Assembly (NCBI GenBank): GCA_963281255.1
Contig: OY725490.1
Location: 4,898,001-4,962,000 of the forward strand
Source: Aphrocallistes beatrix
Lineage: Eukaryota; Porifera; Hexactinellida; Sceptrulophora; Aphrocallistidae
Reading direction: 5' to 3'
DNA length: 64,000 bases
Shown: one piece after another, positions 11,142 to 20,143 of the stretch
Numbering within the stretch: the stretch's first letter is position 1
How the letters are laid out: each line of letters opens with the position of its first letter
The notes under the pieces: model-generated
Seen by the model: only the letters and a program-made list of their open reading frames with translations
The model's database searches: none
Told to the model about the DNA's origin: nothing
Position numbers and translations under genes: made by a program

Positions 11142-11318
11142 TGTATACTATATATAACCTTCTCTTGATCAAATTAATTCTTGCATCCAAAATTATACAA
11201 TAATTATGATGTAAAATATTCTCCCAGCGCCCCCTTACCGCCTCTTTGGTACCTAGCGCCTCCCTAGGCTCCCCGAACGCTCAACGGGGAGCGACAACGC
11301 CCACATTGAGAACCCCTG

Positions 11319-12231
11319 ATATATACTGCGAGCATAGCTCGTGACAAAAACAAAGCGTTTTAATAGCAATTATCTTAGGTCTGTGTGGAACAAGCATAAT
11401 CAATCATTATGTTATAGTAAGACCACTCAAAAGGTTGTACAGCACTTGCATACCCGCCAATCTTGTTGTTGCACCCTTGTATAGCATCTACATACGTACA
11501 CAGTCAGTTTGTCATCACATTGATTACAGTAAAACATTTTCCTGTGACTTAAATCCTTCGTGGCACCCAAACCCATCATTAATGCTGTAGCGACTCACGT
11601 TATGCATGTAGAAATTAATTAACCAACCTACGTAGGTTGCTGGAGGGGATCGTGCGGGCCTATGTTCAACTCAAAGTTACTGAGGTGTTTATATTAAGTA
11701 ACCGAGGTTGCTACTAGTTAGCAAATAGTATTTAATTAACTATGAACCTTGAACGAAACAGCTATTTGGCAATTTGTGTCCGATTTTGATGATCTTTACT
11801 AGTTTTATCTTCTTCTTTCAGCTTCTATAATAATAAAATAACCATTTTACGCCAAGTTAACGAAAACCTCAGGGTCTGCATTACTAGTAGTATTGTTGTA
11901 CCAAATCCATTATATTCACATTGCTAAATAAAACTCAATTATTTATCATCAATTATTGTGTCACATATTATCTCATCTAAATGCATCAATACAAGTGCTT
12001 TTGTTTAACTTACCATATTTTTCTTAATTCGAAAAATATATACGTAAAAGATGCGTCAGAAAGATAGAATTTTCCCGGCATATCGTATAAAATAGATATT
12101 CAAACAACAATCTTATGAAATACAATGGAATTTCGCCTTATTTCCACTTTTCGAATATCATTTATGTGTTATTGCAATGAATATAATAATGGTTAAGGTT
12201 CCAACGATATACTATATCTCATTTCTACTAG
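11319..12231. other. Gene-free stretch upstream of the lipase exon
   Basis: This is presumably intron of the lipase gene. A short palindrome, AACCTACGTAGGTT, is seen at about 11625-11638. No other feature is recognised. Confidence 0.4.
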
Positions 12232-12447
12232 GTTAGAAAGTATGTAGAAGATCCACTTGTTTATTCAGAAGGTATCAAAGCTGGACTAGCTGCCAATATG
12301 CTCAAGACGGTGGACTATGTACTTCCCCATCTCGGAGAGATAATACTACCCTGTCTAGTCTATCATGGTGCGGAGGATATTATAACATTTGTGGGAAGTT
12401 CCCATGTCTTTTTCAATGCAATTAGGAGTGAAGACAAACAAATCAAG
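12232..12447 (+). CDS. Monoacylglycerol lipase-like exon (catalytic Asp region)
   Basis: This 216-nt exon (72 codons, phase 0 at both ends) follows an acceptor TTTCTACTAG and is followed by a donor GTATGA. The translation runs VRKYVEDPLVYSEGIKAGLA... through PCLVYHGAEDIITFVGS to FFNAIRSEDKQIK. The DPLxYxxGxKxG segment and the HGAEDxxT segment match MGLL-type serine hydrolases, which hydrolyse monoacylglycerols such as 2-arachidonoylglycerol at membranes. The Asp in HGAED aligns with the catalytic Asp of the Ser-Asp-His triad. It continues directly into the exon at 36051, so the intervening intron is about 23.6 kb. The nucleophile exon (GxSxG) was not found in the window. Single-copy, well-conserved sequence and clean splice sites indicate a real host gene. 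Confidence 0.85.
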
Positions 12448-13569
12448 GTATGAAGCTATCCTACATTTTTCTCTTCATATTTATCTAATATGGAATAAAA
12501 ATGCTTTGTCTTAATCTTAGTATGTATCTTGTTTATTTTTATGTCCCACTGAAATTTCCTATTCAGAACTTTTTGATTTAATTAAAGTTCATGTTTCGAT
12601 AATTACAATACCATGATTTCAGTACTTAAAGTATTTATAAATTAGTAGTTCCAATATTTTCAATAGGAACTCTTTCAGTATATGAGATAAAATGTTGAAA
12701 TTGTAGAGTCATGAATGTATAATAATGTCACATGGGATAATACAATTATATCATATATAATTTTCGCAGTTATTAATAATCAACAATTATCGAATGAATA
12801 GAAAATTACAATATTGTAGATCATTAATTAGATACGAAAAAAAGATTTAACAGAAATCATTTAATTGAAGAAACCATATTCTTTATGGATATTAAGGTTG
12901 TTTTTTCCTTCCAGAACTAACTCATAAAGTTTTCATTATTTTCTCCTGAAGTTTTTTTGTGTAAACTGTTCTCGATGAGTTAAATTCAAAAATACTTGTA
13001 CACTTTTTTGGAGCTCATGAGGCAAGAAAGAAATCTTTAAAATAGTCACCTAATTTGTAAAGGACATTCGAGGAAACTTCAATGGTTTATGTTTATTTTA
13101 CTCAATTATTCTTGTACGAAATGGTTGAATAGATAATATAATAGGATTATAATTTTCAATTTTTACCCAATTAATTTTTTCCTGCCCATTTCGTAGCTAC
13201 AATAGAGTAAAATATCAAAAATCTGTCACTATCATTTTGTTCTATCTGCGAAGATCTTTCCAAAACCGTCGAGTCTTTTACTCTACGACCATGGTAATTG
13301 AAGATACAACAATGATTTTTTTAATTCCTAAAAACAGGCTATAGAGCAATTTTTGGAGGAAAGGCTTGATTTCCATAGTTTATCTGTATCCTAATATTAA
13401 ATAACATTCAAACGTCCTTATTCAACAACTTATAGCAGTAATTAACTGAATAACAAAAAAAAATTTCACATCATGACACCTTCAAAAGTGTGAAAAGCCA
13501 GGTTTGTGAAAAATTTCCTGTCCTTTGCTAGTCACGAGCAAACAAGAATCTTTCCAAATTTGGTTAATC
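12448..13569. other. Lipase intron, gene-free
   Basis: This is AT-rich intron sequence. The segment around 13440-13500 (TTTCACATCATGACACCTTC) matches, inverted, sequence at 46262-46290, so it is a dispersed repeat fragment. Nothing else is recognised. Confidence 0.45.
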
Positions 13570-13727
13570 CAGTGGAATTTGCTTATTAGCAATATTACTC
13601 TATTAGCAACCAATCTTCAGGTTCCAGTTGAAGATTTTGTGTTAATTCTGTTCCCTGATTAGCAACTTCGCGTAATAGCAACCATTTTATGAGCAAAAGT
13701 CGAGCTGCTATTAAGTGAATTCCACTG
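13570..13727. mobile_element. Miniature element with CAGTGGAATT ends
   Basis: The ends are CAGTGGAATTTGCTTATTAG and the inverse of TTAAGTGAATTCCACTG, with TA following the right end. A second copy is at 34664-34836, flanked by TA on both sides. Internal TTAGCAACCAATCTTCAGGT and TTAGCAACTTCGC motifs are shared. It is probably a Tc1/mariner- or pogo-derived miniature element. It has no ORF. Confidence 0.65.
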
Positions 13728-13884
13728 TATACTGTAATCGGACAAAAGTATTTTGAAATCCTTGCATTTTCCAGCATAACTAGTTATAAAGTGATCTATT
13801 CATGGAGAGAAATGTCAGGAGAAATGTCAATCAAACTGTATGTAACAGATACTGTAATTTCGATTTCAAATTGATAATCTACAC

Positions 13885-14067
13885 CAGGGCTGTCCAGCTA
13901 TATTTACTTCGGGCCGCAACTGCTTCATACAATTTAGTGGCGGGCCGCAATACAGGGGCGTGCACTCGGGATGGGTATGGATAGAGGTATTTTGGACGCA
14001 ACGCGGGCCGCACAAATCAAGGCCGCGAGCCGTATGCGGCCCGCGGGCCGCCTGTTGGACAGCGCTG
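13885..14067. mobile_element. GC-rich hAT miniature element with 8-bp target duplication (183 bp)
   Basis: The ends are CAGGGCTGTCCAGCTA and the inverse of GTTGGACAGCGCTG. Subterminal GCGGGCCGC repeats are present. The exact 8-bp duplication ATCTACAC occurs at 13877-13884 and 14068-14075. The high GC contrasts with the surroundings. It has no ORF. Confidence 0.88.
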
Positions 14068-14242
14068 ATCTACACATTCGAATTCCTCAGGTTTGAAGCC
14101 TTCTATTCTCAAATTCATTCATACGTTGAATTATTATCAATCTATGTCACTTTGTGCCACTTTTCACTCCATTACCATTAGACATTATGACGAGGAGTGG
14201 CAGAACGTGGCACAGTTTGATGAATCTTAACCTTAAAAAAAA

Positions 14243-14346
14243 CCCTCACAGACGGGCTAGAAGTGTACTTCCACATTCCTTGGATGATGACACAATACAT
14301 GTTATCCAAGGAATTTGGAAGCACACTTCTAGCCCGTCTGTGAGGG
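14243..14346 (+). repeat. Near-perfect 104-nt hairpin inside the lipase intron
   Basis: The left arm CCCTCACAGACGGGCTAGAA pairs with the right arm TTCTAGCCCGTCTGTGAGGG. Pairing continues inward with few mismatches through CCTTGGAT/ATCCAAGG to a small terminal loop near 14290-14305. The stem of roughly 45 bp is somewhat longer than a usual animal microRNA precursor. It could be a hairpin RNA gene or the folded core of a very small inverted-repeat element. It lies on the sense strand of the host gene. Confidence 0.6.
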
Positions 14347-14420
14347 GCTTTTCTTACATCAATTAAAATTTGTAGGATTAAAATTGTGGATGTAAATTTT
14401 TGGTAGTGTCACCATGATGA

Positions 14421-15010
14421 CGTCAGTATAATTGATTAGCATTTTTGTATTGTCATCTACACTGAACACCTATTGTCATCTACACTGAACACCTTCCTAC
14501 AACATATGTTTATTTCTATTTCTTGTCATTTTAACTCTATTAGTCATTTATAATGATTGCTGTATCATCATCATGATGTAAGCATAATTAATTAAGATAA
14601 TTTTGCTGAGACATCTATATTGAGCACTTTATTGAACAATTGTTTATCTCAAACTATTAAAATTTGAGCTCTAATAGGCATTTATCATTAAAATTAGGCG
14701 ATGATCACGCGACAAAACTTTTAACCGCAAATTGCTCAGAGGTTCTATGTCCGATGGATCTAGGAATGAAATAGGTTTTAGACGGCCTCATATTTCACCA
14801 GTGTTACCAATCTCTCAAGTCTAGCTCTTCTAGTTTTTGGGAATAAGCAAAATAATGAAATCACAAAATGCTACGTAATGATGTTGATTTAGCATATATT
14901 GAAAATCGTATGAGTAGGTCCGGAAGGTGTCTGAAGCGAATATAAACATATAAAGTGCAAGTATGCTTACTATGATTCATAAAATGTTTGAAGTACATAT
15001 TCTTAGGGCA
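14421..15010. other. Lipase intron with a short tandem duplication
   Basis: ATTGTCATCTACACTGAACA is directly repeated at about 14450-14492. ATGATGACGTCA and ATGATGTAAGCATAATTAAT are similar blocks repeated about 160 bp apart (14411 and 14571). No exon is seen. Confidence 0.4.
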
Positions 15011-15385
15011 TACCATAAACTGGGGCGACTTTGAACCTAAGAGCTGACTTTGTAGCACAATAGCGATTTTAATCCCGCCTATACCAGGAATGTGTTGCGT
15101 CATTTCCTGTTTAAGCCATTTTGGGCGGGGAAGCCATATAATTTGGGGTCCAGACTATAAATAGAAAAGACCCCAGGTAAAAGTGGAGTTAATAAAATAT
15201 GCTCAAACTTATGAATCAATGTAATCACGTTGCTAATATATTGAATGAAACTCTCAATATATCCAAAGGTATTTAAACTGCAGTGCACGTATTTCTAAGT
15301 TGGAGTATATTTTATTCAAATTGCTATTTTTTGACAAAGTCACCTCTTAAGGCCAAAGTCGCCCCAGTCAGTTCATGCTAAAAAC
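15011..15385. repeat. Possible miniature element with CTGGGGCGACTTTG ends
   Basis: ACTGGGGCGACTTTGAACCT near 15018 is mirrored by CAAAGTCGCCCCAGT near 15353. A block TGTTGCGTCATTTCCTGTTTAAGCC near 15090 recurs in the same orientation at 15723 together with about 80 bp of similar sequence (AAGCCAT...TTTGGGGTC...ACTATAAATAGAAAA). Boundaries and duplications are not clear. Confidence 0.4.
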
Positions 15386-15717
15386 CTTTAATGTTTGCCT
15401 AAAAATACATCAAGGAATCAATGTGTTGTTATATCATCTGTATCACTAATGGTAAAATAATTATTGTTACTCATTCTTTACCGCTGCAATGACATGGGAT
15501 CCATTCTATTGATAGCAGGGACCCCACATTACTAAGGTTTCCCCGCCCAAAATGACTTAATCGAAAATGAGTTACCAAAATCCATAGTACATTGATGTGA
15601 TATTATTAAATACGCAATTGTCGAAAAAAACTTTCACAACTTTGCAGATAAATGTAAAAAATCCCCACTTTTAGTACAGCTCTTAGGTATTAATTAATTA
15701 AAAGGCGCTTTGCGAGG

Positions 15718-15812
15718 TATTTTGTTGCGTCATTTCCGGGTTAAGCCATTTTGAACGAGGAAGCCATACAAGTTTGGGGTCTTACTATAAATAGAAAAAA
15801 CACCAAGCCAGC
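15718..15812. repeat. Direct repeat of the 15081-15175 segment
   Basis: About 90 bp, from TTTTGTTGCGTCATTTCCGG to CTATAAATAGAAAAAACACC, match the earlier segment with scattered changes. The two copies are 640 bp apart. This also makes two unrelated short ORFs end in similar peptides, which is a repeat artefact. Confidence 0.55.
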
Positions 15813-16746
15813 CGAGGGTTTTAATGTTTTTGGCATATATACGATATGTAAGTATGGCCGTATGTATGTATGTCGGTATATCCGTACGCTCGATCCTAGA
15901 AGATTTAACAGTCTGATTTATACTTAGATTCCCATATAGTATTGTACTGAATATGAAGGCTGCTTGTTCAGATCGATAAACTCTTCGGGTTGCTAATAAC
16001 ATGCTGAGCTGATCATGACAGTATCGTTCCCCAAAAATTGGCCAACTTACCCCAAGATTAGAACCACTGATGTTAAATTACTGATTAATATTTTAACTCC
16101 GATTACTCCACTTGCGCTTTAAGATAATTACTATGGGAACCATTAGAAAGTTGGGGTTGAATCTATAATTAGAAAACTCTAAATTAACTTATGGTTAAGG
16201 ATACTGCCCTCGAAAAACTTTGCCTAACGTAAAATAAAACAAAAATTTTTATTGTTAATTCCATTGTATAACTGAGCGTTCTACCATCTGATTGTACTAG
16301 TTGGAAGGGATTTATTTTGATTTTTATGAGTTAACACCCTAAAGTTTTGCGTTACTAAAAATCGAAAAATTATTGGAGGTTTTTGAAGCATTCATCAATT
16401 AGTTTCTTGCTTATTTGATATTTTTTTAATGAAATGGACCTCAAAGGTGTTTTGGCTCCATTGGAGATTATAAAACATTTAGAGGAAAGGGAAAATACAA
16501 TACAATCAAAATAGCTCTATAAGGGAGTTCATTTATATAATGCTCGGGAAATCGCCTGTTTGATATAAGATGTTTGGCGATCATCGGATCAGAAATAAAA
16601 TTCTGATCGTTAAAAAAAATTTGTTCGAATCCGACCATTTGTTCGTGAGATATCGCTTATTATAGGTAAAGTTCGGGCATAATATCTCTATATAGTCCCG
16701 AAAGAATCCGATGTCATATCTTAAAAACTATTGAAGATAAATAATA

Positions 16747-18069
16747 CAGGGTGACAAATAAGTTCTGTCCCATAGTTTGATGTAGGCTATTTCTTTACTA
16801 ACCAACCAAGTCAAGTAATATTGCTGTAACATCAGTTACTATGTTTATTGTAATCATATTTCTAAGTTATTTCAAACAATCGGAACCAATTAAATTTTTT
16901 TTTGAATCATGGAAGAATACAGGGCGGCTATTATCAAATTTTACCTTCAAGGGAAAAGTCCGAGCGAAATATTGAAATTTATGGATTTTCCCAAACGCGA
17001 CGTAAATTCATATACCGCACTATCAAAAGGTATAGGGACATTGGCAACACCACAGACAGGCCAAGAAGTGGACGTCCCGTCTCTGCAACCAACATACGGA
17101 ACAGAAAGGTTGTGCGTAGTCGGATTTGTCGAAATCCGCGACGTTCAATGCGAAAAATAGCGTCAGAAATTAAAATCTCTAGGGAATCTAATCTGTCCGT
17201 ACAATTGTAAAAAGAGATCTAGGCCTATTTCCTTATAAAAGAAGGAAAGTCACTTTATTTCGGCAGCGATCAAGCAGAAGAGGTTAGCAAGAAGTAAAAT
17301 TCTATGTGACCGGTTCGCAAGTCATGGACTGGATCAGATAATCTTTTCTGATGAGAAATTATTTACAGTTGAGCAAGCCCTAAATACCCAAAACGATCGG
17401 ATATTGTCTTCCTCTTCTTCCACTATCCCAGACGAGTATAGATTGGTTAAAAGAGTACAGAAACCTCAGTCAGTGATGGTTTGGGCCGGAATATCCGCAA
17501 AAGGCCGCACTCCCCTAGTTTTTATCCCACCAGGCGTGAAAATCAACGCTGTCAAGTATCAAGAGCTCGTCTTAAAGCCTATAGTGAAAGATCTTGGTAA
17601 GACAATGTTCAATAATCGTCCATTTTTGTTCCAGCAAGACGGAGCTCCTGCTCATACCGCGAATATCAACCAAGAGTGGTTACGGACGAATATTCCAGAT
17701 TTCATTTCGAAGGAGGAATGGCCGCCATCCAGTCCGGATCTCAATCCTCTGGACTTTTCGATATTGGCAATATTGGAGACAAATGCTTGTTCTACCAGCC
17801 ACAAGAGTATCGAGTCTCTAAAAAGCTCTCTTTGCAGAGAATAGGCGAAAATTCCACAGGAAACGATGCGTATCGCTGTTGAATCCATTCCTAAGCGACT
17901 GAGGGCCGTTATCAAAAACAAGGGAGGCTACATTGAATGAACAGCTAAATTTGTAATGAATCTGTATGTACTTACTAAGATAACTTTCAGCAAAATTACA
18001 AGTTAATATCTCGTCTTATGATAAAGTTATAACAATTTTTAAATGGGACAGAACTTATTTGTCACCCTG
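16747..18069. mobile_element. Mariner-like transposon with TA duplication (1.3 kb)
   Basis: The terminal inverted repeats CAGGGTGACAAATAAGTTCT and, inverted, the same sequence at the right end are perfect over about 25 bp. TA occurs at 16745-16746 and 18070-18071. It contains one transposase reading frame with breaks. It is inserted in the TTAA-type element at 16199-19350 and is therefore the younger of the two. Confidence 0.92.
16909..17940 (+). pseudogene. Mariner-like transposase, DD37D spacing, broken by frameshifts and a stop
   Basis: Reading starts at ATG 16909 (MEEYRAAIIKFYLQGKSPSE, a helix-turn-helix head) and ends at the TGA 17938-17940 after KNKGGYIE. A frame change near 16990 leads into IKRYRDIGNTTDRPRSGRP, the hinge region before the catalytic domain; another change occurs near 17205. 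The catalytic domain has IIFSDEKLF (first Asp), VMVWAGISAKG, FQQDGAPAHTA (second Asp) and WPPSSPDLNPLDF (third Asp). I count 37 residues between the second and third Asp, which fits the maT (DD37D) mariner group. A TAG interrupts the frame near 17842. It is inactive as read; only the ends could be mobilised. Confidence 0.8.
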
Positions 18070-19555
18070 TATATTATAATCTCTAATGAAAGAATATATG
18101 CGAAAATATATAGGTTCCTCAAACATTCATTTGTCAAAAATAAATATTTCTCGACTTATCATTGACTTGATTGTAATACAAATTCTGTGGATAACATTGA
18201 ATATATTATAAAATGCCGAATCAAATCATGAAAAATGTACCCAAATGTGGCTATTATGCTAAATAATGAATACAATTGTCGTTAATAATATATACAGAAA
18301 AAATGGAAAACTTTTGATAATTATTTTGAAAGTTTTGGCCTTGGACCTCCCATATTCGGTCAAAAATCCCGTTTAGGGTCTAAAAAGTGATATCTCTCTA
18401 TCTCTGTAAATTATGCCCAAATTCTTAGTTCTAACTTCCTAATATACTTTTTATGAGGGTATATATACGATTCTTTGATAATAATTGCACTACATCCTAT
18501 GGAATGTCAAGTTTTAGATTTTTGTCATATGATGACGTACCATTTTTCGAAAATCCAACTTGGAAACTATAGGTCGTAGACCTTCGATATAACTTCTTAA
18601 TATACTTTTTTGAAGCTCTTTATTCATTCTAAACTGATGGATTATACTTCGCAGTGCTAGGAATATGAATTATTATCTCAATTATCTCAAAATATTCGGG
18701 GTTAGGGGCCTCAAGGAAATTTTTGGATTTTCAGGGTACTTTTGCTATTTTATGTAAATATTTGGCTCGAATATTCCTAAATCAGCTGTATAAATGCGAA
18801 TAAATGTCTGTGAATGCTTTTGTTCGTTTTTAATAACTCATTTTACATTGTTCTTAACATCTAAACTTAATATCTCTATATCCCGGGACTTTAAAATTTC
18901 AAAATTCACCATCTTTACAGAATTTTAAATCAAAATTGGTTTGTGGGAGTGGTTTGAAAATTTCAAGAGTTGTTCCATATCATTAGGCGATGACTGTAGG
19001 ACCACTTTATTTTCGATATCTTATAACATGGTGATTTTTTCATGATTCCCCAAAAAAACAGACATTTTTGGCCCTTTTTTGGCCCTTTTTTTTCGGACAC
19101 CGATAAAATTTACTATTTTTGTCATTTTTGCTTTCTTTTGGTCCTATGAAGTGGTAAATATGATAGACTATCCATGACTCGATTTTGGAAGCATTTGTTT
19201 CCTTGGTATCCTAAACAATACTTTGAGTGTCTCGATTTCTACCATTAAGATGTGCTAGCGATAAAAAAAAACAGACTTTGAGACGCTGTATCTCAAAAAC
19301 TAGAAACGAGAATCAAAAACGGTTTGGAATGTGTCAGTATTTCTTGACGAAGATACCTACCACAGTGGCACGAAACCTCATTTTGGTGGTATTGACACTT
19401 TTTGTTGATTATAGGGGTTTAAGCAAGTATTATTGACCTATAGGTTATCGAACCTTTTAAATCGATTGCGATTATCAGAAATTTTGTAAGGGTTCAGATT
19501 CGCAAATTATGACGTCATCGCAGTTATGCTACAATTCCCAAATATTAGTAAAATA

Positions 19556-20010
19556 CAGGGTTGAAACCGAATAGTTGATTATTTGGTTTAACCAAATATT
19601 ATTTGCAAATAATTGATATTTGGTTTGTAACCAAATATCATTATTTGGTATTCGGTTGAGAACCAAATAATTTGGTCAACCGAATATTTGGTAAAACAAA
19701 TAATTTGCATGCTTTCCCAATATAATCACACGTTCTTACATGAGGTGGTCCGAACACAAATAAATCTAATAGGCCTACTTATACTTGATTATATTTTTGT
19801 ATAAATATATATATAATATATGAACATTTATGCAAAAATAAAATCAAGTATTATTTGGTTAACCAAATTATTTGGTTGACCAAATATTCGGTTGACCAAA
19901 TTATTCGGTTAACCAAATTATTCGGTTTGACCATTATTCGGTTAACCAAATTATTCGGTTTGACCATTATTCGGTTAAAATGGTATTTGGTTGAAGCGGT
20001 TTCAAGCTTG
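19556..20010. mobile_element. hAT miniature element built of ATTTGGTT repeats, exact 8-bp duplication (455 bp)
   Basis: The ends are CAGGGTTGAAACCG and the inverse of CGGTTTCAAGCTTG. The duplication GTAAAATA is exact at 19548-19555 and 20011-20018. Both halves are arrays of AACCAAATAATTTGGTTGAC-like units in opposite orientation, so the element can fold extensively. A related copy is at 37452. Chance ORFs through the arrays are not genes. Confidence 0.9.
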
Positions 20011-20143
20011 GTAAAATATAATATATCCAAGAAAATGAGATGTTTAATCATCTTCTGGAAAGATAATCGAATTTAGAAGTTTTTCCTGGTCACTAATATC
20101 CTCAATTAACACGCTAGCGTCTGGGACTGATTTCCTTACCCTT

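Larger units (their letters stand above)
9956..11318. mobile_element. hAT-like non-autonomous element with another element nested inside
   Basis: The left end is CAGTATTTCTCAACCTTTTT and the right end is the inverse of TTGAGAACCCCTG (CAGGGGTTCTCAA). Flanking octamers ATATAGAG and ATATATAC are similar but not identical. GC-rich GCGCCCCCTTACCGCCTC sequence lies just inside the right end, typical of hAT subterminal regions. A second hAT-like element is nested at 10513-11141. No transposase is recognised. Confidence 0.6.
13733..14420. repeat. Broken copy of the GGACAAAAGTATT miniature element family
   Basis: The left end, CTGTAATCGGACAAAAGTAT, resembles the ends at 3483 and 43001. The body (CTACACATTCGAATTCCTCA; TCATTCATACGTTGAATTAT) matches the interior of the 3483 and 27195 copies. 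It is interrupted by the hAT element at 13885-14067. The right boundary is uncertain and the downstream hairpin at 14243-14346 may be a separate insertion. Confidence 0.45.
16199..19350 (+). mobile_element. TTAA-flanked large non-autonomous element, copy split by a mariner element
   Basis: The left end TTAAGGATACTGCCCTCGAA matches the perfect terminus of the 46317-48261 element. The body then follows that element, interrupted at 16747-18069 by a mariner-like transposon. It continues to about 19350 (CAGACTTTGAGACGCTGTAT, CTTGACGAAGATACCT), where similarity stops; the right terminus is lost. No ORF belongs to the family itself. Confidence 0.7.

Noticed and set aside
19851..20076. ORFs made of NRIMVKPNNLV or LTKLFGLTIIR repeats on both strands
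   Set aside because: They are translations of the ATTTGGTT/AACCAAAT arrays in a hAT miniature element.
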